In this document: positions 1 to 12,000 of the stretch, piece after piece
Layout of the letters: each line of letters starts with the position of its first letter
Position numbering within the stretch: position 1 is the stretch's first letter
DNA from: Spongospora subterranea
Taxonomy: Eukaryota; Endomyxa; Phytomyxea; Plasmodiophorida; Plasmodiophoridae
Direction of reading: 5' to 3'
Assembly (NCBI GenBank): GCA_900404475.1
Contig: OUQQ01000048.1
Span: 3,751-56,330, forward strand
DNA length: 52,580 nucleotides
The notes under the pieces: model-generated
Seen by the model: only the letters and a program-made list of their open reading frames with translations
The model's database searches: none
What the model was told of the DNA's origin: nothing
Position numbers and translations under genes: made by a program

Positions 1-548
1 CACAATTACAGCTTGTTGTTGAAAATATTACCCCGAACACGCTTGAACACTGAACCAGCAGCTTCAAAGAGCAGATCGACAAAAAAACAGCATTCGCCTA
101 TCGGAATATTGTTTTTTGATATTTTTTGGCGAACTTGTTGCGTTGAACGTACTTGGATGCCCTACAATAACAATCGTGGAGTTAAATCCATCGATTGTCC
201 ACTGAATGGCACTATTGGCAGCATGTTCCTGGATGGACGCGACTTCAGTGGATATGTTATTTGCTTTGAAATGACGGCGCGATCCGTCTCTCATGATTAT
301 ACTACAGATCAAATTGAAGGTATTGGCTTAAACTACTTAATAATCCATGAAGCAATCGGAGAGAATGTCAACCTTAGAGAAGCTCTATCCGAAGATTGTT
401 CAATTTCGAACTTGGCCGATGGTGTGGCAGGGTTGTGAACATGGCGAACTAGAACCATTGCTTCCCAAGCGGCAAGCTTGACGGAAGACTTGCCACCAAC
501 AGCATCGACTCGACGGGCCAGTTCAAGCAGATCCTCATCCATTTCCAT
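1..548 (-). CDS. Unnamed protein, 5' part only, faintly kinesin-motor-like
   Basis: I do not firmly recognise this gene. It starts at ATG 548 (MEMDEDLLELARRVDAVGG) and runs off the left edge. Two introns restore one open frame: 302-372, and a second whose donor follows the codons for IVGHPS (about 145) and whose acceptor lies near 92. The frame then stays open to base 1 (ECCFFVDLLFEAAGSVF). The stretch TIDGFNSTIVIVGHPS resembles the kinesin motor around its P-loop (DGxNxTIxxYGQTGSGKT), and MVLVRHVHNPATPS could be the first motor strand. No GxxxxGK[ST] is present in either splice reading, so if it is a kinesin relative it lacks ATP binding. It lies 130 bases downstream of TM9SF on the same strand. 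The coding call is fairly safe; the family is a guess. Confidence 0.45.
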
Positions 549-677
549 TGGACCATTCAATCGTAGTTATCCCCTGTGACGATAATTTCCTATCGGCAAT
601 CAGATATACTATCGAATATCAACTCAGGCGATAACGTCCTGCATTTATTCACTCAATTCTGCACATATACAGCCACA

Positions 678-3042
678 TCAATCAACTTTGATGGACCCGT
701 AGATCTTTTTCACGAAGGATAATGTCGCAAGATAGCCGATCGTTCCGGTTACAAGAAAGAAGGCAGTTGATATTAGGGTCATGTACCCGAAAAACAAGAA
801 AGTCGACGCGAACTCCTTGATGTGTAAGTTAGTGGCAAAATACACAACCGAGTATATGAAAAGGTATCCAGCGGAGGCGCCAGATGTGAAAAACGACCGC
901 CACCACCATTGATAATCCTCACTTCGATAGAATTTAGAAGAAAATAAAAGGACTGTGAGAGTGATTAATTACCTGCATAAATGGAAGTAGCACATGACGA
1001 TGGTGATTTCGGCACAGGTGATAGCAAGAATCGCAAATACAATCACCAAAAACCCGAACATGTAATAAAATCGGTGCAACCAAAGACTGGACATTATAAA
1101 GAAAATCTCAATAAACACCGCTCCAAAAGGCAACATCCCTCCGACAATAAGCGAAAAAGAAGGCCTCATATACCAGATTTGTGTAGGTATCTGACGGGGA
1201 ATCTGGTTAACTTTAACAGGAAGAGGATCAGACGGTTTCTTATAACCGAAATAACTGACAGTTAACGTCAGATAAAAGTTTACGCAACAGAAACCGTTGG
1301 GGAAGTTTACCTTCCTAAATATACCAAAGGAACCGAGATTCCGAACCAGAGGACAAGTAATGCGAAAAGTGTGCCGAAAGGAACAGCACCTGATGAATGT
1401 TTGGACCAAACGATAAGGTTCAACGTGAAAAATACACCAAAACAATATCCCGGAAACATCAGCGCAGTGAGGAGGGTGTTCTTTCGCCATTCCGTTAAAC
1501 CAAACATCTTGTAGGTACGGGCCGAAAAATAACCTGCAAAATGCTTAACGAAAGAAAATAAGAACCTCATCAGCAACGAGTACCTGCCGCGATTCCCATA
1601 AAAACAAAAATCAGGACCAGCGCTGTCATTAAACCACCCCGATTGGCAGGAGAAAGAAATCCAAGAACCGCAAAAAACATTGTGATTATTGACATTAACG
1701 TAACTTGAACACCGCTGCCAACAATAATGGAGAACAATCCACCATACTGAGGCGGGCGAAAAACGTCACCATGAACAAGTTTCCAGCCAATTTCTTCTTG
1801 TTGAGTCTCCTCGTCCTGCTCGAGTTCGTTATATCGACGGAAGTCCCTATGGAATTTGTTTCAATACACCGTTTGCTTACAATAGCTGGAAATACCTATG
1901 AAGGGTTCTCATCATTATCATCGCAACCATACCCGATAGGAACAAAACAATCATCAACGAGTTGATAATAGATAACCAATGGATTTTGGAATCAGTCATC
2001 TTGAGATACAGGTCCCACCGCGACGCCCATTTGATTGGCGACACGACAAACTCAACGTCGTAAGTCCAAATAAGCACTGGTGAACCTTTCGTCTAATAAA
2101 TCAAGTCAAATTCCACCGAGTACTTGGGGTGTTCATGGCCGATACGTACGTTAGTCAAACTCATCGGGTTCGAAGATTGGATTACTGGACAAGTTGAAAG
2201 TTGCATCTGCGATTCTTTCTCCGGATCGGTTGGCCAATCACCTTCATATTTATGCTGAACACTATATGGCATCACCTCGAACCCTACAATTCTTGACCAG
2301 AAATTTTAGCGACTAGATACCACCATTGTTTGCAACGAACCTGCTTCCCTTATATGAAGTTGGGTCATCGTGGTAAAGAAGTCTAATTTTGACGTGATTG
2401 TTGATGTACACTTCTCCTTTGACTGAGACCTGAGGAGCTTCTGGTCCGCCATTGAATCCTAGCGGAAAACCTTGCTCGTAGACGATCTGTCAATATGTCA
2501 ATAATTCGGAGACGACAACTAAGACCAAGTGAACCTCGTCTTCTGTTGGCCTTTGGCCTGCGATATCAGCATTTGACGATATCTGGAACTTCATGGCAGC
2601 CGGGAGATTATCGACAATCCTACTAAAGTGAGAAAATGACGATAAAAATATGTAGATAATCAACATACATGTTAACCCGATAATCTTGTTTAATTTTTTC
2701 AATGAACTGCTCAGCAGCGTCCGTCCTTTCCAATGGGGTGCCACAGAGAACCTTGCAGTCGAACTTTACGCCCATTTTGATTTCATATGGGGAGTTTTCA
2801 ATGGTCTCCCCGGTCAAATGCTCACCCAAGTTCTCGGCTTTATGAACAATTTGCTTAGGTCGGCAGAAACTCAGGTCATAGTAATCATAGGGATATTGAG
2901 TCTTGATGGAATTCAACCCCTTGACCTTGAGATCAATGGGATCGCCCTTGTCAAACTGCCTGGGAGCAACGCCGGGAAGGTAGAACGCCGACGACAAGGA
3001 CAGCAAGAGCGATAATCCCAGGAAGAGATGAAGAGGCGACAT
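678..3042 (-). CDS. TM9SF: TM9SF/EMP70 nine-transmembrane protein
   Basis: Transmembrane 9 superfamily member of endosomes and Golgi, a family linked to sorting of membrane proteins and to adhesion. ATG 3042 begins a signal peptide (MSPLHLFLGLSLLLSLSSA) followed by the lumenal domain (FYLPGVAPRQF, DPIDLKVKGLNS, YDYYDLSFCRP). The family hallmark DVEFVVSPIKWASRWDLYL and then SIINSLMIVLFLSGMVAMIM mark the first membrane helix. Further hallmarks are PANRGGLMTALVLIFVFMGI, AGYFSARTYKMFG, TLLTALMFPGYCFGVFF, NQIPRQIPTQIWYMRP, GGMLPFGAVFIEIFFIM and ITIVMCYFHLC. The protein ends FVKKIYGSIKVD with TGA at 678, the usual C-terminal export signal region. About eight short introns separate the exons, for example one between GIAAG and YFSAR. 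Full length for the family, with no break seen. Confidence 0.95.
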
Positions 3043-5098
3043 CTTAATCACAGCAGAGGTGATGAAGATAGACGTCTCTCCTCAGACCTGCAGTTTTATA
3101 GAACGTGCACGTTATTATAACTTGACCTTGAACAGAAATATTCTGACGACTGCGCGACGCGTCCTCGAGACGAACACTGCGTGGCCTTTTGGTTTATGTT
3201 CTCGGTATGAGATGACGACGGGAAACGGCACAGACACCTTCCAAGGTATTTCATACTCGTCTGATACTGGGACCGTCGTGACGTTCTCCAACTCGAGTAG
3301 CTTGGGTTAAACCGATACGAATCAACCCGTGAAACATTTGTTTTCTGAAGTGGATCTGCTTTTTGTCTCATCAGGCCACGGCGTATGATGGGACGTCTTC
3401 CAATCGTACAGGCAGCGCATACATGCTTTAATTGATGTATGTACTCTCTTTAGTTTAAGATCCGGTCAACTTCTGGAGCTCTTATTGAAGTTTTGCATTT
3501 GTCTTGCAGTTTGCCTTTGTACCTTCCCAGTTTATGGGGTGCGTTTTTATTGCATCCATTGACGTGCGCGCTTATGTGCTGTGATTTCGACACTTGCCAG
3601 TATTTTGTAGACTTTTACGATATTCAGAAGTCCTGACGATATTGGTTTCACATAACGCTGTTAATCGAGTTCTAACAATGGTCAAATATCATTCCTGAGT
3701 GCATCACAAGTTGAGCCAAAATTGAGAACAGGGCCTATGGCAGGGCTTATCAACAGCAATGTGCTCCAACGAGGAAAGTGGTTATTTTTCAAAAGTTATG
3801 GTGGTAGTGCTGGATACCTGATATCAAATTCTCGGAGAGATCACGACGAATTTAGTGGGCAATCCGGTCGACACTGTACTGTAGTGTTTAAAGCAGGGCA
3901 GCGGCAGAAAAATACAGTACGTCAACCAAACATACTGGTGGGTGACGATATTGGGGTCTGTCGAGAAAGGTGGAATACGGGACGGTTGTAAGAACCCAGC
4001 ACATTTAATGATGCGGATAGGCCTAATAAAATGTCTAATAATGTAGACTGCGACTTTGGCTGGAGAAGATGAAGGAAGACAGAGTTTTGTTCAAGAACGA
4101 CCATGCGATTCAGGGTGAGTTGGCCATCTCTTCGTCGACGATCAGCGTGCGAACGATGGAATTACGTGCGTCGTGAAGGCAATCGCCAGCGTGCCGATGA
4201 GTAGTTTGCATTTGTAGGTTTGGTGAGGATGGTGAAGTAATGACGTCGGCGTCCGGAGGAGATACCCGTTCTAAAGATAGAAGGAAAATAAGAAGAGAAG
4301 ATGTTCTAGAATCACCACAGTAGCATTTGTAGTAGAAAGCGGTTCAATCCAGGAGCGTTGATGACGGTGTTACGGGTCTGCGAGGTTGCATCATCGAATG
4401 TAGGCTACGATTCGAGTTCATTCCCGTTTTCAACTTCTCTCAACACAACCCATATTTGCCATCCAACACTTCTCTTGGTCGTCGTAGTATCCCGCCGCAG
4501 CCTTGCTCTGAAATCGGTCAGAAAACCAAATGCGCCGTCGACCGCCTTGTTTTTTTAGACATCGAATCCGCCGTGATCTCCCAGAAAATTTCGTTTACTG
4601 GGGTCAGTTTTTTCGCCAATCATAACCGCTAGGACCCTCAGGGTTACATTCTTTTTGATTTGATAACGATATTCATAAGCCGCATTTTGGTGAGGTGTAA
4701 GTTTGATGTTGTCCTTTAGCATAATTTATAAGACAGGAGATTTGGATGTCGTCCTCAAGCACCCGTTGCGAAATGGGCATCCGAAATCAACTACCCTGAT
4801 GTGTTTGTTCGGCTCAAACGCTGCGGATCATGATTAACTCAGACATACATCGGGACTGCCACATTGTTGGCGAAAATAGCGATTTACACCGGTTTCATCA
4901 ATCGATTCTAGGGGTTAACTGGTTGCCGTTATATCCCTCTTTCTAAATACCTGTACGCAAACCGTAGGAGATATCCCTGGGGAAACTTAATGTTATGGCG
5001 ATTGAACCACCACCTCTGCGTAGGCTCTGATTTGAACCTCGTCTAATACAAATAACCAAATAAAATAAATGGCACGATGATTTTTATTTCCTTGAAAA
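3043..5098. other. Two-kilobase gap between TM9SF and eIF1, no assignable gene
   Basis: No convincing gene was found. On the minus strand between about 4,560 and 3,990 there are protein-like pieces in more than one frame, for example RTLIVDEE and, two bases out of frame, LTLNRMVVLEQNSVFLHLL near 4,120-4,060, and GWQIWVVLREVENGNELES near 4,420. They cannot be joined without stops. They could be a decayed gene or chance. The first bases (3043-3400) are the likely TM9SF promoter. No tRNA or obvious RNA gene was recognised. Confidence 0.3.
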
Positions 5099-5486
5099 TT
5101 AAAAACCGTGTACTTTGATTTCTGTCCTTGCACAAATTTTATATTTAGTCAGAAAAAACAAGACATGCTTGCGCTGATCGCCTTGCAGTTGAATAACACG
5201 ACCCATTTCAACGTCGTGAACGATTGTTCCATTTGTGGAAAATGTCTTCTTAAGCGCCTGCTAATAGTCAATACTCAGACATTCATACTGACAAAATAAA
5301 TCGGTTAACCTTTAGAATCTTGATAAAATCTAAATCGGCAGGCAGCCCCTGAACGGTGGTCAAGCTTTTTCGTCCGTTTCTCTGTTGGATGCGAATGTGG
5401 ACATAGTTGCCATGTTCATGGGGCTGATCAGTCCCCTCAGCAAAATGATCGTTTTTTGGGAATAACATGCTCGATAGCTGCGACAT
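5099..5486 (-). CDS. SUI1: Translation initiation factor eIF1 (SUI1)
   Basis: eIF1 sits on the 40S subunit near the P site and enforces AUG selection during scanning. ATG is at 5484-5486. Exon 1 encodes MSQLSSMLFPKND, then the SUI1 hallmark VHIRIQQRNGRKSLTTVQGL up to DFIKILK. A phase-0 intron (GTTAAC to CAG, about 5,235-5,310) follows. Exon 2 begins ALKKTFSTNGTIVHD, carries MGRVIQLQGDQRKHV and ends TEIKVHGF, which matches the family C-terminus; TAA is at 5099-5101. Length is about 105 residues, normal for eIF1. It is transcribed away from ATR, with about 530 bases between the start codons. No key residue appears missing. Confidence 0.95.
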
Positions 5487-6017
5487 CGCTTAATATGATA
5501 TGACTGGCTGGTCAGGAGTGTCGCTGTGTCACTGTCGTTCTAGAACAACCGATACGAAGTTGTGATCGGTGAAAAAGTGAGTCTGTCAATAAGATGCGTA
5601 AGTCCGTGAGTCATTGATTCAGATAAGAGTGGACACAACGGCTTCAATTAATGGCGAAATTTGGGGTAAATCGACCCGATTTTGTTTGTTAGATTTCACT
5701 CATCGCATGTCATGCGTCTTCCAAGGCTTGTGTTATTTGCAGAACGAATAGGTTTGGGCGAATTCATAGTTTTGAATTTTTGGCGTTTGCTACATTAATT
5801 GTGACCTCGGGATTCGAGAAGTGCAATGCCAAGTGAAAAGGAATCATTGATGCGTATGCAGATGAATGATGGCCTGAAGGGAGGGCTAGAGGGCAAAGCA
5901 TTGCCAACGTGATTCGCTGTTATATTTTCTTAGCCGCTGTTCACGGAATCACGGGGTTCTGTCTGCTCATCCAGCTGAGCTTAGTTGTCATGTAAAAGCA
6001 TAGGGTCAATTGATCAG
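5487..6017. promoter_or_regulatory. Divergent intergenic region between eIF1 and ATR
   Basis: About 530 bases lie between the eIF1 ATG (minus) and the ATR ATG (plus). Nothing coding was seen. It must hold both promoters, but I see no strong TATA box or repeated element to name. Confidence 0.4.
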
Positions 6018-9000
6018 ATGCAAATCGATAGTGATGGTGGAGGTGCATTAATGGGGGAGCGATCTCCATTCGGCGATGAAGAACGCTTGAGGCTCCTGCG
6101 GCAGGCGTTGCCGCAAGTAGTAGCCAAGCATGTGGCACAGCTGGATAGTGGAGAATTCGATAAAAGTGCTGCGGAAGAGCTTATCGGGCTCATCAGGACG
6201 TCCTTACATACTGGAGTTTGCGATCAAGTATTTGGCGGTATGTGGAATATAAATCAAGTTTTTAATTCTCAAGTCGTAGCTTGAGGTCTTCTTTTATTCG
6301 TGCAGTAATGCGGTTGGTTTCCAATATAGATGACGTGACGGCTGTCCTACCGTTCATGACTTTGATGTTCAAGCAAATCGCTGATCCAAATTTGAATAGC
6401 TTGCGAACCTCGATCACAGGTAGGATACGCGATGGATATATGACGCTGACCTCAGTGAAAATGGCTTTCGTAGATAATCTTGTTTTATTGATCCAGTTCA
6501 TTCAACGCTGTAGCATTCAACCATTCCGGCACATATTTTCAGATTTGCTTCATGTACTTTCCGAATTGTCAGCTTTTAGTATTTCCGGGTCTCGCCATGC
6601 TACAGAGCAGGGTGGTATACGTGTCCATATCGTCGCTCTGCCATCGTTCTTCCAGCACGTTCGCTGTTGTTCATTCGACTGTCAAAGTATGATATGCTGC
6701 AGTAATGTGATATCGACATCATCATTTCCTCCTTCGTGTGAACATAGCCAGCTCAAGGAGGCCTTCATGGTTGATATTGGGACAGTGCAACGTTTGGAGC
6801 AGTTTCATGCTTCGTGCACAACAATTGTTGGTCGCATGACTGCTCAAAATATGTATCTTCGTGATTTCCTAGTCGGACTGCCCTCTGTAATTTCGCAACA
6901 GGTTTTGAATTTCAGTCCAGATGTTCAAGAGGTAAGCAATGTACTCTAGTTTTGCATTGACGATGATTGTTTTGTAGGCTTCAGCATTTGCTTTATTGCA
7001 AGCTGTACGATCTGCTGTTCCTGTTCCTGAGCCAGCATTAATAGCACTTTTTCAGTTCTTAGAGCTGATTGCCACTGATTCGTTTAGGACTGCGACTCTG
7101 GAGTCATATGTTGCTGCGTTAGTTTCGCTTCTGCTCATCACAACGAATTCTAAACACGCTCGTTCATTTTTGCGGCCGCTTTTGATTCTTTTACCGCGCA
7201 CCCTTGAGTTTGCTCATTCTTACGAATTGAAAGAAAGCATGGGTAGATTGCTACTGCATTTACATCAGATGTTCTCCTTTTTGAGGCTTCATCTCTCCAC
7301 ACTCCAGTTCTGCTTGTCTCGCCCGGATCTGTTATGTCATTTGCGTCCAGTGTTTCACCTTGTTCTGAGCTCTCTCCCCAATCAGTTCCGAGCTTTATCT
7401 TTGGCCTTGAATGCCTCCCCACCCGCATCTTTTTCCGTAATCAAAGAGGGGTGCTTCCCAATAGATTTGATATCCAGAGCGTGCTGGTCGTTTTTCCACG
7501 AATTTGTAAAAAAAGCGCTAAACGTATCTCCTTCCAAGAGTTATTTCACGCAACCAAATGCTCTAACTGACTTCCTTCTTGTTACGGAAGTATTCATTTG
7601 CTTCTCTGAGTTTCCCGATTCAGGGCTTTTAGGCAGGCTTATTACCGTCGTCTCGACGTGGATTCAGGAAATTTTATCTTATGGTCAAGATTGTTTGGCA
7701 ATCTCTACTGATGATCGCTCTGTAGGGGTTTCACTTGCCCTTATCTTGGCAGCTTTCAAATTTATTCCACATATCGCGCGAATTTTACCTGATTGTCATT
7801 CGAAATCTATAATCTACGGCAATCTGCTGTCCCTGTTCGAAATCCCATTTGACTCTTCAGGTCATCGAGACAAAATTACGGATTCAATTCAAGAGTGGTG
7901 TATCAACGCATGGATATCTTTACCTTGCCTTTCAATGACCTCAGAAATGATACTTATTGACAAAGTTTTGACAAAGTCTTCGTTTCCAATTCGTTACCTG
8001 CCTCAGATTGTGGGCCGGTTTTATTCTCCAGATTGCAATTCTTCGCCTGACGCATTGTCTTTACTCGTTCGCCTAAATTCTTTATGTAGCAGGGTCGAAT
8101 ACCAATATTCAATCTCGGGCGCGATAGGTCGTCTGTTTTGTGTACTATCCAACCGCTGCGTGTTGCCTGCGCTAAATGCCGATGAGCAACGCGGTCTCGA
8201 CGGAAAGATTAATTGCTCCATTTGCGATTCAGAACCGCATAATTCAGCTGTACTTCCAACGAAAACACAAACTTTTCGATGGACAACTGTATCTCCGTTT
8301 TTAGCCCTGCTTGGCCCTTCACTGCCTGTCGGCATTCGCTCGCAGATGGCATCCTCTATTTTTCGCGCGATTTGCCATTGCAATAGGGATGATTTGATAG
8401 TATCATCACAAGCCCTACGAGCACTTATTGTCGACCTGCTCTTTGATCATCACAGCGAAGTCCGGCTAGCGACGGCAAACTCAATGCATCTCTTAGTGAA
8501 AGGTGGCGAAAATGATACTTGCCCACTTGTTATCCTTTTCGGTCCGGCACATGAAGAACCTCAGGCTCGTTCTAATCCGATTCTTCGCTCTGTTCATTGT
8601 CTTGTCGAACTTCTTGTCGAGGTAAATCACTTCAAAAAATCGCAATATGCTCTCACAGCTTCCCCAGGCAAACATCGCCCATGGTGATCTGGATATGTTT
8701 CGGGACGTTGTTCTTGCTCTGTCATCAGTTGGAAAACATTTGATAGGGACGGCTCAGGCTGTTATTGTGTTTGTATTGATTCAGCAAATGCTGCAAGAAG
8801 ATGTCAGTTTACGAGCATTGGCTTATTTTGAAGTGTGCGAGATTGCTCGGGTTCGCGGTTTGACGACAGCACAACTTGTTCGCCAACCATATATAGATGA
8901 GACCGTTCTCAGATGGATGTCAACGCGTCGTCAGGTTTGCGATGAGATTTGTGAGGCTTTCCTCGATGTTGATGTGAAATGCTTTTTGAACAATGCATTG

Positions 9001-12000
9001 CCGAATGTCTTACCAGGATTAATTTTAGACCATGCAGAAGATGCAATACAAGAAATCGCCCTCCGCTTAGGCGTCAGCATGCACAGGCTTGTTGTAGATC
9101 GCATTGCCCCGGTTTTGCTTCGAATCCTGGTCGACAACGATCCGATAAAAACCCGAGCTGCAGCTGCCATCGCTTTCCTTTCAGATCGTGTTGCCCCAGG
9201 GTTCAGATTTTCAGAGCTTCTTAAGCAGTGTAAGCTGTTGCTGTTAGAGAGCCTCATCGATGCCATGGGTCTCGACTCAGAGCGTGAAAACGCCACATAT
9301 GCGTTATCAATACTCGTTCTTGCTGATTCGGATACCGGATTCGGCGATTACCGTTCAGGCCAGATTTCAGTTCAGCCTCCGGAACAATCACAAATATCGT
9401 CTTTTTGCTCTGATTACTTTCTCATGCTCTCCGACCATTTGAATTCAATCATACAAAGTCCAACTTGTACAAATAATCGCAAGATTCAAGCACTCAGCAG
9501 TCTAAATAGCTTATCAAAATTAGTTGGTCCTCGCTTAAACTTTTTCACTTCAAAGATGATTGCTACATTAAAGATGGCACTGGAGACGGTGAACGCGTTT
9601 GAAGTCCAGTCATCTGTGCTTTCTGTTTTTGAAAGTTTCTTGACTTCTTTGTCTCCTGAGCATCTGGGGAGCTGTCTCTGTCAAGTTGTTGTTATTCTAC
9701 TTTCATGTTGGCATTCTTCCGATGATGATAAGATCCGAAAACAAGTTGTCACATTTCTGGAATCGCTTTTGGTTCACAATCGGAGCCAACTCTCATGCTA
9801 TTTTTCAGATATTCCGATTATACCTGATCACCCTTCTCTTCGTAGTATTAAAGTATCTGTCGAAGATGTTGTTGGAAACACTAATGTAGTCGTCAAAATT
9901 GTAGGTCTGTTTCCTTTATGATTATACTTCGTTCATTAGTTGTTCAGGGGAATTTAATCCGGCTAATGGATCATGCTAGTCCTAATGTCCGAGAGATGGC
10001 GCTGCTTCAGCTCAAGATAACCATAGAACATCATTCCTCTGAAATTCAGAACCTTCTGTCGAACAATGATTCATGTTTGCTTACACTGAACTCTGCCTTA
10101 TTGCGCCGATGCTCTGATCCTTCGCCTGCCGCTCGACTCATTTGTTCGGAATGTATTGGAGTTTTAGGCGCAATCGATCCTGCTCAAGTCTGGTCGCCTG
10201 ATGTCCATCGCGTCTCGGTTGCTATATCGTCAAATGATCAGTTGGCCCTCATTTTGTGTGTCGACTACCTTTCAAAAGCAGTTCGGTCGTCGGCTCCAAT
10301 CGCACAAAATCGTTCAATGTTCGCGATTCAGGAAATTCTTCGTTTTGTTGGCTGCCGATCTGATACCCCAGATTTAGCAAGTGATGAGGGGGCCCTTGAA
10401 TTATCTCCTAACACGCTGCGAGGGGTTGAATTCTGGCGCCTATTCCCGTCTGACCTCCGAGAGCTGATCGCGCCATGCCTCGTCTCTAATTTTTTCATTC
10501 CTGAGCGTAAACCATCACAGGTTGATGGTCAGACATTCTTCGCCCCTGATATAGCTCATGCGAGGTGGCTAGCAGAATGGACTCGATTCCTCATTGCCCG
10601 CTCGCAAGGATCATGCAAGCCAATTTTTGACGCATGCAGAGGCGCTGTTGTCTCTGACGTCGCCACAGCAAAATTTCTTCTTCCACACTTAGTTGTTGCT
10701 GGTTTGTGCTTTGGTTCAAGCGATGACCGTGAGCAGATTCAGAGGGAAATTTTGGTGGTTTTGGAATCTGCCACCACCGATGGGGATAGAACAATTCAAT
10801 CATGTCAAAGCTCGCTCCAAACCATTTTCGATCTACTTGATTTGCTGCGTATGCAGTTGAATGCCTTACCCCAGACGACAGGAGTTGCCAATGTCCCCCA
10901 AAAAGTGTTTGGCTATGTTTCTATTCCAGGGACTGTTTTAGAAGGGTTACTCAACGCTATTCCACATTATTTATTAGCTCAAGCTGCTCATTGGTGCGGA
11001 GCTAACGCACGTGCGTTGCGACATTTTGAGATGCATATCAGGCAATTGAACGCCAAAATCACCTCTAAAGACCTTGGATTCTTACAGCAACTGTTTGCAC
11101 ACCTTGACGACACTGATGGTTTGCATGGAATATCCCACCTAAGATCCGGACCTCCAACTCCTACAGAACAAGGTCGTGATTTTGAAAGCTTGGGTCAATG
11201 GAACAACGCTCTGGTATGTTATCAAGAAGAGGCCCGGAATGAACCTGAGAATTTAGAGCACCGCTCGAACCTGTTATACTGCTTATTGAGGCTTGGTCAA
11301 TACGAGAATTGTGTGTCAGAGGCCAGCGCCCTACTTTCCGACCAATGCCAACCTCATGTTGTTCGTTGTCGCATCGCCTCTCTTGGCATATCTGCATCTT
11401 GGAGAGCTGCAAACTGGTCGTCGCTTTCCATTTTCACATTGCAGCATCCTGACCCAACATCGTTTGAATGCGGGCTTGGCAAGGTTCTACTTTCATGGCG
11501 TTCTACCGATGCCTCCGAAATACAGTTAGCGTTGTCTAGCGTTCGATCAAATATTATGAACAGGCTCGCAGCGGCCGCTCAAGAATCATACATGCGCGCT
11601 TATCCTTTCTGGGTGCAGCTTCAGTCCTTGCACGGATTGACTATTGCCTTAACGAAGGTGACCAGTCGGCAACAATGGCCATGGCTGCAGACCATCTCAA
11701 ATATGCAGTCGAACTTTATTGTTCGTGAACTGCCATTGTCGCTGTACCGACTTTTATTCGAGCAACTTGACTGGCCGGAGATGGCTGGCCGATGCTGGCT
11801 CGAAATTGCACGTGAAGCCAGACAGGCGAATGAGTTTGAACAAGGGGCTTATGCAGTTCTACGTGCGCAGCGCCTCCAAGTTCGGAATACGGGCATTGAA
11901 CAGGCTGAGCTTCTTCGTTCTCAAGGTTTGCTTCATCAGGCTCTACATGTTCTCGAAGAACATTTAAACAGCAATAGTGCCATTGTGATGGGCAATCTAT

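Noticed and set aside
4358..4558. Plus-strand 66-codon ORF upstream of eIF1
   Set aside because: No recognisable sequence and no splice partners.
8021..8383. Minus-strand ORFs inside ATR (8021-8383, 8931-9296, 12821-13135)
   Set aside because: They lie wholly inside well-supported ATR exons and show no family features.
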